From the NCBI GenBank assembly GCA_029204225.1, contig CM055104.1:56109447-56173446 (forward strand): a DNA stretch of 64,000 bases, written 5' to 3'. This document shows positions 9,217 through 20,755 of the stretch, piece by piece (positions within the stretch are counted from its first letter, which is position 1; each line of letters opens with the position of its first letter). The position numbers and the translations under genes are program-made. The notes below the pieces were generated by a model that was given only the letters and a program-made list of their open reading frames with translations, searched no databases and was not told where the DNA came from. This DNA is from Diphasiastrum complanatum (taxonomy: Eukaryota; Streptophyta; Lycopodiopsida; Lycopodiales; Lycopodiaceae).

Positions 9217-10918
9217 TTGAGTGAAAGTAGCAAATTGGACAGGATTTCCAACTATGCAGTGTGGAAATTCAAAATGAAAAACATACTGATAGAGAAGGAG
9301 TTGTGGGATATCATCACGGGTGATGAGAGAAGACCGGCGAACGAAGCTGACATTAAAACATTTGATCAAAGAGCAAGAAGAGCCTTGACTTATATCAACT
9401 TGTTAGTGAAGGATCACATCATTACCCACATTTGTGATGCTGTTACACCCAGACAGGCATGGGATGTGCTAAAGGAACAGTTCAAGACATCAAATTCGTC
9501 AAGGATTATGTTTTTGAAGTCAAAACTGAATAGTGCCCGAATGGAACAAGGAGAGCACATTCAAACGTACATGACCAGAATCAAGACAATGATGGATGAA
9601 CTGCATTTAATTGGTGAGCGCATACATGATGTTGAGCTGGTGCACAATGCATTGTGCGACATTGCAGAACCTTATCAGATGTTTGTGAGTGGGAGAGCAT
9701 CAAAAGAGAGATTGCCAACATTTGACGAGCTCACAAGAATCTTGATGTAGGAGGACCAACGACGAGAAATGGTGAAAGCTAGACATCAAAACACTGATGA
9801 TCAGGCACTTGCAATATGCCAAAAGCAAGGCAAAGGCAAGGACAAGAAGAAGTCTAAACAGCAATTCGCCAAAACTCAGGAGGATGAGGGATTATCTAGC
9901 AAGACCAAGAAGAAGGGCAAATACTTCCATTGCGGCAAAAAGGGCCATTGGAAGAGTGAATGTCGAAAATTCTTGGCGGAATTAGACAAGGAGAAACCAA
10001 AGAAAGCAGGTAACCTTGTTGACGAAGGTGAGATTGAAGACTCTAACATCTTCATATCGGCATTGTCATCTAATCAAGATGATCAAGCATGGTACATTGA
10101 CTCAGGAGCCACAAGACACATGACAGGTAACAAAGATTCGTTCAATAGCTTAAGAGAGTTGGATAATGGAACATCTGTTTCACAAGCAAATGATGATGTG
10201 TGCAAGACCAAGGAGATAGGCACCATTTTCATCCAACTACCTGATGGCAAAAGTAGGCCAATTAAGGAGGTACTTTATGTACCAGGTTTGAAGAAAAATC
10301 TACTTTCTGTTGGTGTTAGTACTGATCAAAAGTTGAAAGTAGAATTCGTTGCTTTGTGAAGGATGTGAACCAAAAGTTCAAAGTCATTGCGGATGGTATA
10401 AGGGAGCCCAACACTAAATTGTACAGGTTGAATGCTACAATTAAGAGGCAACATGGACTTATCTCGTCCATCCCATCACAAACTAAATTGTGGCATAAAA
10501 GGCTTGGTCATTTGAACCTAGGAAGCCTTGATGAGAAAATTGGAAATGGTGAGAGGATTGCCTATGATAGAAGGCCACTTGAAGATGATGTGCGAGTCAT
10601 GTGTGTATGGGAAGCAACATCGAGAGAAGTTCAATAAAGGTGGTGTTGCAAGGACAAAGAACATCCTAGATTTGACCCACACAGATCTATGTGGGCCCAT
10701 GAGGACTATGTCCTTAGGTAAAGCCTTCTATTTCATGACCTTCATTGATGATGTGTCACACAAGACATGGATTTACTTCTTGAAGAAGAAATCGGATGCA
10801 TTTTTCACTTTCAAGAGCTTCAAAGCATTGGTCGAAAATCAGACAAGTAGGAAGATCAAAGTTCTAAGATTAGATAGTCAAGACATTAGGGGAAACCTCA
10901 ACTCAAAAAGGGCCCTAT
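9217..10918 (+). pseudogene. Ty1/copia gag-protease-integrase (decayed, 3' truncated)
   Basis: Gag (9217-9747) reads SNYAVWKFKMKNILIEKELW, a full UBN2-type capsid of about 177 residues. A single TAG at 9748 (probably CAG in the ancestor) separates it from the in-frame nucleocapsid, whose knuckle is YFHCGKKGHWKSEC with the first Cys changed to Tyr. The protease motif WYIDSGATRHM (near 10090-10125) and LYVPGLKKNLLSV follow. After a frameshift near 10357 come LWHKRLGHLN, CESCVYGKQHREKF and the integrase start LTHTDLCGPM...FIDD. Homology ends at about 10918, before the second catalytic Asp, so RT and the 3' LTR are lost. Confidence 0.9.
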
Positions 10919-11285
10919 AAGAAACCCGAACTTAGTGAGAGAATAATTAGAGAGAGAAAGTAAAAACAGCAAGATTTTTTGCCGTTTTTCTAGTTTTTGG
11001 TGTTGTCTGCCGTCTAACTGGTGTGGTTAACTCATTTTAACTCAAACAAAATAAACACGTCGCCTAAGCATACAATCGACTGTCCATGACCAAGAAGCTT
11101 TTATTCATGCTACCAAGAAGCCATATCAATAGCGGGAGGAGGAGAAGAGGATATTTTTTGGTTGAGCATGGTGTTTCCTCCAAAAATCTTTGGAAACATT
11201 TGAAAGGTGATTATATAACATGCATGTTTAATGATTTACAAGCTTGTTTTGGTTTCGTGTGAATCATTTTTCTCGTTACATGATT
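10919..11285. other. Junction DNA between copia remnant and split gene
   Basis: No gene assigned. Near 11150-11260 a short frame could be an exon of the split gene, without support from splice sites that I can define. Confidence 0.2.
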
Positions 11286-11289
11286 TAGT

Positions 11290-12800
11290 TTGTTTGATTT
11301 TGAAATAATGAAAAAGTTTGATCCTCATATTGTGCTCCCACTCAATTGTGCTCCAATTTATAAGGAAAAGACCAAAGCTGGTCAGATTAATGAGACTTGT
11401 AAGAAAGAACTTAGAGAAAAAAATTGTAGAAATATTGATTTGTGGACAGTTGGATCAATTTATCCGAAAGATCCAAGTACATGATGTTTTCTAGACTTTC
11501 AAACTACTAGCCAATTATTGAATCTTGTGTGTAATGGACATAGTGGATTGTTGGGATACTGTCAAAAGTTGAGTCAATACAAGATCTATGAAGCAATGAA
11601 GCGAACACAAGCATTGGAGTATTTGTTGATTCAAATAAACAATGAGAAGGCAGTACTTCAAGAAAATTTACAGAAACAGATTTACGAGAATATGACATTG
11701 AGCTCCAATATATCAGAATTGCAAACTATTATTACTGATATTCAAATATCCAATCAAGTTATGTTGAGATACGTTGAGAATTTTAAAAGGGAAAGCTTGA
11801 GTGCTATTGTTGAAGGTGAAGTTCTCAGGAGAAAATTAAATATAAGAAATCGCAAATGACTTCCAAAAAAAGACATAGATGATCTGTCTTCAAGAAGTGG
11901 AAACAAGAAGAAAAGGATATTAATTAAAAGAGCAATGACACGCTTGCTAAGTTTTTATGTGCTTGTTTTCCTAATGCTTGCTATTTTTTCAAGATCAAGT
12001 TATTATTTATTATATCTTGCAGATCATCTTTGGTGGCAAGAGAACATTTTAAAGATTCTACGAGTATTGGAAAATCTTTGAGTTCCATATTGTCATCAAA
12101 AACTACAGAAGAATTGCTAAAGAATTCTTGTTATGACATAATTAAGAATGATATTGCTGCAATGATTATAAAGAGCATTCAACATGTCTTGGATGCAAGA
12201 GTTATCCAAGGAGCATGTGATGATTCAGGAATTAGTCGTAAAACATATACTTTATTGTTTAAAATTGTACATGAAGCCTTTGCAGATGTGAAGATTCGAA
12301 AGCTACCTCTTCCTTGTCCATTTAGAATTAAAAAAACAAGATATTGTCTTAATGAGAGTATGATTATGCTTATAGGTGAACCATTTCATATCAAGAAATT
12401 GTATACATGTGAGAGTGGAACATTGGAATACAATGAGTCCAACAATTTATTTTTGGATTTTGACAAAGTAGTGGCATACATGATTAAATATTACAAAATA
12501 TTTGAAAGAGAAGTCCAAGGAAAATTGATATTGGTTATTAAACTTGATGAGTCTGAAATTGTTAAGAGACAAAAATTGGAATAGGTAAGTATCACCTTTA
12601 TAAACAAAGCATTGAACAATACTGAAAATGATGCAGACGATTCATCATTTAATGTTGAATCAGAGAATGAAATATGGTGGTTAGCAGCATTTCAGGTATA
12701 TTTCAATTTTACTTATTATTGTATTTTATCACCTAAGTTTGCTAATGTCAATGTTCATAACTTTGTATGTGTTTGTTACTTTTCAGGTTTTTAAAAGAAG
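11290..12800 (+). pseudogene. Unrecognised intron-containing gene, 3' part
   Basis: No family recognised. A first stretch (11290-11857) reads on through one stop (TGA at 11482) and contains a predicted coiled-coil segment (IQINNEKAVLQENLQKQIYE and beyond). A second exon is defined by the acceptor TATCTTGCAG (ending 12022) and donor ATAG|GTAAGT at 12585. It carries 184 residues including DDSGISRKTYTLLFKIV, PFRIKKTRYCLNE and LFLDFDKVVAYMIKYYKIF. A further exon (about 12610-12695) ends WWLAAFQ at a GTATAT donor, and another acceptor TTACTTTTCAG lies near 12787. The typical introns argue for an expressed ancestral gene. Stops and the copia insertion show it is now broken. Confidence 0.45.
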
Positions 12801-12972
12801 ACCATGCTAAAGATTCAGTGGATGAATCGGCCCACTTTTTGAGCAATTGTTTCGTACCCACAAAGGGGTACAAAAGCTGTAGAACACACTTCATTCACTG
12901 TTCGATAGAGGCCAAGTTGTTGTTCTGAAATTATTAACATTACCCATCCCAAATATAATTAATATTGGTTAC

Positions 12973-13760
12973 TGTTGTGGGTATTTCATGTATACAAATA
13001 AATAAGTGGGTCCCACCACTTAAAATACTGTTGGCCAAGCCTTGCCTAGTGGGCCCCACCATAGTACAGTAGAATAATAAGTGCAAGGCACTGGCATCCT
13101 GTGTGTATAAGCCCAGCCACCAATGAGCACAAGTAGCAAGTTGTAATTCCTAGGAATAAGAGACTAGGGGCTTAAAACTCTAAAATGACATTAGAGGCCC
13201 TAAGTCAAGTTGCAAATAAAAAAGCTAAAAGGGCCCAACTTAAAACTCACATGAATCATGTGAGTGCCCTTGTGCTTTCTTAGCACCATTAGATTTAAGT
13301 TGTGTTTCTTTGAAAGGCTTGGATTAGAATCCTTGCCCCAATGAAGTGGCCAATGTAAAGGAGGCTCACCTCTAAAATCTATAAGAGGGAGTCATTTCCT
13401 TTGTATTGTATCATCTTCCATTCTCATTCTAAGAAAACTCTCTTGGTTTCTCCATCTCTCTCTCTGCTCTCTCTCTCTCTCTTCTCCCTCTCTCCCTACG
13501 TTGGGATAGAATAGCTTTGGGTAGGCGCTCGGGCCCCTGAAGCCTTTCTCAAACTAGGCGTTCTCTCTCTCCCTCTCTCCACTCTCTTTCTCCTCTCTCT
13601 CCTCTCTCTCTCTCTTCTTGCTATGCAGGTGAAGGCAAGGTTGCCGCTCCCAGCGACGAACCCCTATGCTACACCGACGACACCACTTGCTCTCCCTCTC
13701 TCTTTTCTTCTCTCTCACCATTCATTTTCACCAAAAAATTGAATTTTAGGGGTAGAATAG
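12973..13760 (+). repeat. LTR of the gypsy family also seen at 28057 (family E)
   Basis: It begins TGTTGTGGGTATTTC. It matches the LTR at 28057 in order: GTGTATAAGCCCA, CAATGAGCAC, the GAAGTGGCCAATG block, and GGCTCACCTCTAAAATC. A long CT-rich stretch (13440-13740) follows, with the CTATGCAGGTGAAGGC block that also occurs inverted near 17520-17560. The right end is approximate. Confidence 0.55.
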
Positions 13761-13769
13761 TGTGAGTAG

Positions 13770-14195
13770 TGTTAGTTTTTGCCATTTTTTCATGATTTTT
13801 TTGTTTATTTCAATTGTAGGGAGAGATTGTGGGGTGGGAGGATCAGATTCAAGCGCCCAATCCCTTCATTGATCCATAAAATCCATAAAAATTAGAAAAA
13901 AAAACTTAAAATCTATTTTTGGAGAAAAAAAGAGAGGCAAAATCTCATTAGATTTTGATTTCTCAAAAACCAGTGGGCATGAACCTTCGCATGACTGGCA
14001 GCAGCTCCAGGGTACTATCCCAGACTTGCATAGAAGCCTGCGAGGGTTAGTTCCCATCAGATTTTGAAAAAACAAAGAAAAACCCAAAATAATTCAAAAA
14101 TCCTTTGTAAAAATCAAAAAAAAATTCAAAACTCAAAACTAATTTTCACAGAGCTCTCTGAAGTTCCATCTCACTGAGACCATAGTAGGAAGGAT
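13770..14195 (+). repeat. Family E leader fragment
   Basis: Resembles 29780-30020: both carry TGCATAGAAGCCTGCGAG, AGCTCCAGGGTACT and GAAGTTCCATCTCA blocks in the same order. It is cut off at 14196 by the insertion of a copia LTR. Confidence 0.55.
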
Positions 14196-14861
14196 TGTAA
14201 GAGATTTCAACTAGTTTAGTCTAGTTTAGTCATATTTTGGAAAATTGTCAATATGAGGCCAAAACTCATTTTAGACTTAGTAAATATACTTTTTGAAGTT
14301 ATATTAGTTTAAAATACATTCAATAAAGACTTTTTGAAAGTGTAGGAAAGTTGGTAGTCGAATTTGAGAGAGATTCAAATTTGAACTTTGGGTACATTGA
14401 ATCTAGACCCAAAAATAGTAGGGTTTACATTTTGGAGGGAAAGCCAAGTGGCCAAATAGGGTTTTGACCTACTATAAAAGAATGTAACTCATGGAGAGAC
14501 ACATCTTCTCTCTTCTCTCTCTCATTTCATCATTATACATGGTTCTCTTTGGGTTCATCTATCCGTTGGTGCACTATCTTGATGATATCTTGTAGTCTTG
14601 TGTGTAGAATGCTCATATTTTGCTATTTTCGGTTCCACACATTTGAAATATAGTAGAGTACTATAATTGTATGGAAAGCAACCATATTTTATGTTTTGGT
14701 TCATGTTTGATCAGTATCTCTTAGAGTTTGCATCTCATTTTATATGTAGATGCTGATTTTTCTACATTGGCAGGATTGTTGGTTTGCTCCTTTTGTACCC
14801 AAAGATCAAGGACATGAATTGGATCTTGAATGATCTAAAATCCTTTACATGGTTTCAGAGC
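14196..14861 (+). repeat. Copia LTR (family A, copy 1) plus primer-binding site
   Basis: Begins TGTAAGAGATTTCAACTAG (degenerate TGTGAAAGATT) and ends TCCTTTACA at 14849. It is followed by the degenerate PBS TGGTTTCAGAGC (14850-14861). It is homologous over its length to the LTRs at 26043, 28799 and, inverted, 46182. It serves the gag at 15428. Confidence 0.75.
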
Positions 14862-15427
14862 TATTGTGTTTCAAGTTATGAAAGTATCAACCACATATAG
14901 CAAGGATTTGGAGGAGTTATCAATGCTAGAGCATGCTAGATTGATCTCTACTAAAAAATCAGCATTTTTACGTGTAGAATTGATCTTTTGTAGGTCAAAA
15001 CTCAATATAGGTTTATATAGATCAATTCTGATTTCACATTTGGTTTACTGGAATTAGCCAAATTTTGGTGCATTAGGAAGATCTCATTGGAGGCTACAAG
15101 ATAATATATCAAGGTTTTAGAAATATTCAATTTTTTGTGATTTTGTCAAAACCCTAATTTTGATTGGATCTCTAGTTTGTGAGGTTACTGAACCTAATTT
15201 GAGTGTGTTTCAATCTTAGTAAGTGGAAAGAATCATTAGATTGAGGATAGATCATAGGTTGATCAAGAATTTACTATTCTATGTGTTGATTTTCTAGTTA
15301 GAAGTGCTAGAAGAGATTTGAGAGGTTGCATATCTTTGTGATTTGTTCTTGAGTTCATTTGTTGACATTCAAGAGAGTGCTTTGTGCATTGGAAAAGGTT
15401 GAAAGAAGAATATCAGGTCATTGCAAC

Positions 15428-16040
15428 ATGGGTACAAGTGGTGGATTCATGTTGGAAGGCAATGATAGGCTTACCTCAATCAACTATTCTACTTGGAAGG
15501 TGAGGATGGAGTCCTTATTGGAGATGAATGAGTTGATGGAGATTGTTGTAGGTGTGGAGGAGAGGCCTCAAGCACCTCATGATCAAGTGAGGTATGATAA
15601 GAGAGAAAAGAAAACTCTACACATGATTAAGATGAATGTTACCAATGAACTTCTCAAGGAGATTGGTAAGTGCACATCATCTTTGGAGGCTTGGAAAGCT
15701 TTGAAGGAGCTTTATGAATCCAAGTCTACATCAGAAGTGCTTACTCTTAGGAGACAAATCTTTCAAAGTTTGCAAAAGAAGGAAGAGAGTATTCATGCTT
15801 TTGTTTTGAGGGTTAAAGCATTAGTGATGAGTTAGCATGTATTGATGAAAGCATTAAGGAGGTATGACTTGTTCAAGTTATACTTAATGGCCTGTTGGAT
15901 GATCATGCTAATCTTGTTCAAAATTTTGTTATTCAAAAGACTTTGCCAAGTATTGTGGATTTGCAAGAGATCTTGGTGAATGAGGAGTATAGGCTTCAAT
16001 CAAGAGGAGGTGGATCTATATCGACATCTCAAGTACTATC
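15428..16040 (+). pseudogene. Copia gag, family A (truncated)
   Basis: From the ATG at 15428 the frame gives GGFMLEGNDRLTSINYSTWK, then TLHMIKMNVTNELLKEIGK and LTLRRQIFQSLQKKEES. It shifts frame near 15826 and continues as DELACIDESIKE, VILNGLLDDHANLVQN and DLQEILVNEEYRLQ. This is the capsid part of gag; the nucleocapsid knuckle is missing because the homology stops near 16040 against unrelated minus-strand copia DNA. Its leader (14862-15427) has no gene. The same gag is at 27313 (plus) and 44681-45581 (minus). Confidence 0.85.
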
Positions 16041-17029
16041 GGTTGCTCAGCTTCTATAGTTGTAGTTGCAAGTTCTGTAGAAGGAACATCAACGTTGGAA
16101 GAATCCATGCTACATAAAATAGGATGAAATGACATAGCATTGTTTATTGATGGTTGTTTAAAATCATAATATGTATGTTCTTGAAATATTACATCCAGAG
16201 ACAAATACTACGTTGGTGAATGGATCATAAACTTTATAAGCTTTATGTTCATCATAATGGCCAATGAAAATACATTTATTTGTCCTATGATCCAGCTTCT
16301 AACTAAGCTGTTTAGGAATGTGAACAAAATATAACAACCAAAGACTTTTAAATGGTTGACACTAGGCTTGTGCCCATGCCAAACTTGATGAGGAATCTTG
16401 TTGTTGACAGCTTTGGTGCTGGATCTGTTCTGCATGTAACAGGTTGTGGTAGTAGCTTCTGCCCAGAACTTCGCAAGTAGGTGTGCTTGATGTAGCATGG
16501 ATCTGGATGATTTGAGAAGAGTTTAATTCTTCCTTTCTGCAATCCCATTCTGTTGAGGTGAATAGAAAGTGGTGAACTGTCTTCTAATACCATGTTCAGC
16601 CATGTAGTCAGACATCTCGTTAGAGATGTATTCGCCGCCACCATCAGTTCGGAGTGCTTTCACTTTCCTAGACGTTTGTGTCTCAGCCATGGCCTTGAAT
16701 TTCTTGAAACATTCAAAGGCTTCAGATTTGTGCTTAATGAACATGGCTGTAGACCATCTAGAATAATCATCTATGAAAGTGATGAAATAGATTGTATCTC
16801 CTAATGACGGAGTTGGCATTGAACCACAGATATCACTATGTACAAGATCTAATACATGCTTTGTTTTGATGGAGTGTGATTTTGGAAACTTGCTTCTAGA
16901 GTGCTTCCCATAGATACATGATTCACAAAAGAAAGATTTCCTAGGGCCTCCGACCTGAAGTAGTGCCAGTCCGTCGACACTATGGGACTTAGTATAAGCT
17001 CTGTTTAGCGCATCATTGTTGGATGACAT
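16041..17029 (-). pseudogene. Ty1/copia integrase fragment
   Basis: Minus-strand reading from 17029 gives CESCIYGKHSRSKFPK (zinc-binding end), then LDLVHSDICGSM and TFIDDYSRW (first Asp). Next come LRTDGGGEYISNEM (second Asp) and FYSPQQNGIAERKN (Glu), so the DDE triad is complete. A frameshift near 16523 leads into HQAHLLAKFWAEATTTTCYMQNR and HQVWHGHKPSVNHLKVFGCY, the integrase C-terminus. RT and RNase H are absent. The element is of another family than the gag at 15428, to which it is abutted tail to tail. Confidence 0.88.
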
Positions 17030-17708
<679 letters not shown>

Positions 17709-17834
17709 TGGAAAAACCACGAGAGTTTTCTCCTTAGATTGAGAATGTCAAATGAGTACAAATGGCACTCTTCAACTGTTGGGGAGGCCCTTGTCCCATT
17801 CATCCTATTGGCTACTTGAAGTGGCAAGGATTGC

Positions 17835-18235
17835 AATGGATATCGAAAATTTCAGAATTATGGGTATCAAAAAATTTACAAAAAATTTTGGGTATCCAAA
17901 AATTTTCAAAAAAATTTGGGTATCAAAAATTTCGAATTCTGGGTATCGAAAATTCCGGGCATAGGATTGAAAATTCTGGGTATCAAAAAATTCTGAGATA
18001 TAAATTTTTTTCGAATTCTTTGAGTCGATTCCATATCGAAAACTTCTCATTTGGTATCGAAAAATTCAGATCTAGGTATTGAATTTTTTTATTTATTTTG
18101 AGTATCGAAAAATTCTGAACTCTGGGTATCGAAAAAATTTCGAAAAAATCTGGGTATCGAAACATTTTTAAAAAAATATGGGTATTAAAAATTCAAAAAA
18201 CTCTGGGTATCGAAAATTCTGAAAACTCTGACAAT
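17835..18235. repeat. AT-rich minisatellite, core CTGGGTATCGAAAAATTC
   Basis: At least a dozen imperfect copies of a GGGTATCGAAAAATTC-like unit of about 20-30 bp in direct order. Some are spelled GGGTATCAAAAAATT. Frames through it give repeated WVSKI/GYRKF-like peptides that I do not regard as coding. Confidence 0.85.
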
Positions 18236-18319
18236 TCATTCACGTTTAAATTTCTTACAGATTTCTTTTGCATACAGTGTCATTGTAGGTTGATATCTTG
18301 CAGTTGTTAGGGTCTTGTA

Positions 18320-18960
18320 CCCAACATCTTGAGCAAATCATAGAGTGGGTTTTTCAAAAGTTGTTCCTTAGTGGCCCAAATGAGGACATCTAATCACCCC
18401 TTTGTCAACAGATGGGTGATTGCAGGCCCTCTTTTGGAACACTGACAAACAACATCTGGATAACCCGATCTAGGATTTGCTCAGACGTTGTTTGTCAATG
18501 ATCCAAAAGAGGGGTTCCAATCACCCATCTAGCAGCCGATGGGTGATTAGAGGTTCTCATTTGGGCTATCGACAAACAACTTATGAATAACCCACTCCAC
18601 AATTTGCTCAAGAAGTTGTTTGTTAGTGTTCCAAAAGAGGGCCTACAATCACCCATATGTGTGTGATTAGAGGTCCTCATTTGGGACACTGACAAACAAC
18701 GTCTTGAGCAAATCATGGAGTGGATTTTTCATAAATTGCTCCTCATTGGACCAAATGAGGACCTCTAATCACCCATATGTCGGCAAATGGGTGATTGTAG
18801 ACCCTCTTTTGGACCACTAACAAACAATGTCTTGAGCAAATCGTAGAGTGGATTTTCAAGATGTTGTTTGTCAGTGTTCCAAAAGAGAGCCTGCAATTAC
18901 CCATCTCCCGACAGATGGGTAATTAGAGGTCCTCATTTGGGCCACTGAGGAACAACTTCT
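18320..18960. repeat. Array of five palindromic units in alternating orientation
   Basis: Palindrome centres, each AATCACCCAT...ATGGGTGATT, occur at about 18400, 18528, 18657, 18780 and 18906, roughly 118-130 bp apart. One arm carries CAAATGAGGACCTCTAAT and the other CTCTTTTGGAACACTGACAA. Units 1 and 4 run one way; 2, 3 and 5 run the other. Linkers repeat TTGAGCAAATC.TAGAGTGG. Such modular inverted arrays are typical of foldback or long-TIR DNA transposons. It lies directly left of transposase-like DNA. Confidence 0.75.
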
Positions 18961-19499
18961 AAAAAATCCACTCTACGATTTTTCTCATAGGACTGTATCT
19001 TAGCTGAAGGAATCGTAGAGTGGATTTTGCTCAAACGATTGTTTCTCTGTGATCTCGAAAGATGGAATGGATTCGCCATATGTTGTTTGCCTTCCTACTT
19101 GCATTATGGGAGTTGCTCACTGGACTTTGCTCATGTTTGCTTTACTTCACCTACCATTGTTGGCATCGACTGATCGCACCCCTGTGGAACAAGGTAAAAT
19201 GAGGAAAGCTACATTAATTATAAAGGAAATGATTAGGAAAAAATACATAATGACGTTGGGAGTGGTTCTAGATTCATAGAACAACAAATCATTAAGGAAA
19301 TTGTAATGAAGTTTTTAATAGCTTTAGATGGTGTTGATGAATCTCAAATATCACAATTGATATGATGACAATCCTAGACCAACTACAATCCCTTCTAACA
19401 AAAGAAGGTAATATTTAGTCTCTTCTTTACAAAATCCTTTATGGTAGGCTAGAATTGTGATCCATAACCATTTATGTTTTCAAATGGGACATTTTGAAA

Positions 19500-19860
19500 G
19501 TGTTTCAGTAGACTGTATAGGTGGATTGAGGAAGAAAGAGCAATCTAGAGGCCAATTGGTGATAGCTTGAATAGTGTGTTGGACTTAAAGAGACAGTGCA
19601 AGTATGAGTACATTCATGGTGTTATATTTCTAAGACAACTCGAAAGCATTGCTATGAATAGATGCCATGTGTTCAAAATGTCCATTGTTGGACCATGATC
19701 TGGAGAAGACATTGTGAATAGGATGCATGCTGGTGTGGACCTGCAAGACTTTTGGGCGTGTTTTGATCATTTCAAAAGAGTGAAAGATTGGACATCTATG
19801 GAAACACACATATATATATAATCCCTTTGTCCAAAAATTGTTAACTATCATTGTATTTGA
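19500..19860 (+). pseudogene. Transposase-like gene fragment, copy 1 (family unassigned)
   Basis: Frame-interrupted reading: a first segment with CKYEYIHG, then MNRCHVFKMSIVGP, SGEDIVNRM, DLQDFWACFDHFKRVKDWTS and METHIY. It aligns residue by residue with copy 2 at 21530-21850 (EYFHG, DRCHMFKM, TGPAYGVDLVLKM, WCCFNHIHRVKDW, AAHIYD). Stops remain and there is no intact frame. It lies 540 bp after the palindrome array. The layout suggests a DNA transposon protein of MULE-like character, but I cannot name the family. Confidence 0.5.
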
Positions 19861-20755
19861 ATTTAAAGTCGAAGATACAAGCACAAATCTTTTTTTGGAC
19901 AATGATGAATCAAACAATGGAAAAGAAAGAATATCCTACAGCATAGATTAGAGGACATAAGATTGATGAAGCTCAGGCAAACTGGTGAGCCACGCATATA
20001 ATTTTCAATGGAGGACCTAGTAATGTCATGGAGGGGAAAGATAGATCATGTTTGTTTCATTGAGAAAAAAACATGCTTCAACACACAATTTTTTTTGTTA
20101 AAAGCTAGTTCAAGAAAATGCATAAATTACTATGTCATCGTTGGAGAAATGCACCAACTAGGGCTTAAACAGAGTCTAAAATCAAACATTTGATAGCTTG
20201 GTGGTCTACAAGACAAGCCTCTCAAGTTAATTGGATGCCTAGTTTATTGGGGGACGGCTAGTTAATTGGCTAGTTAACAGCTTGTGTGGGGATGACTAGT
20301 TGGGAGAAAGCTTAATCAAAATGAAAGACAACTATTTAATTAGGGGATTGCTCGAGTTAATTGAATGTCCTCCCAATACATCAATCAACCAATTACTTAT
20401 GAATTATTTGGTCCTATCTATTCGTTGGCCATCCATGGCTTAGGTTTTATTCTGCCCAACATACACACCCACACATGTAGGCCACTATACAATGCACACT
20501 CTACACAAATCTCCACATCTCTCGACCATTCAAAAATTAGGCAATTCCTCTCTATACTCACTTCACAACTATTCGTAATTTCTTGAAGTGAAAGGTGTTA
20601 TGGCTCAGAATGTGAATCTTACCATGATAAGCTCAAGCGATAGTGACACTACATTCGGTGATGTGCGGGCAAGGAACTTGTCTAATGCTAAAAAGTATAC
20701 TGAAAAATTTTCAGTTATGCTTCTATTTTAGGGCCTTGCTTGTAGCAAGTAAGAG
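19861..20755. other. No gene supported
   Basis: AT-rich DNA between two transposase-like copies. Near 20190-20370 there are repeated TTAATTGG/AGTTAATTG words. No frame is convincing. Confidence 0.3.
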
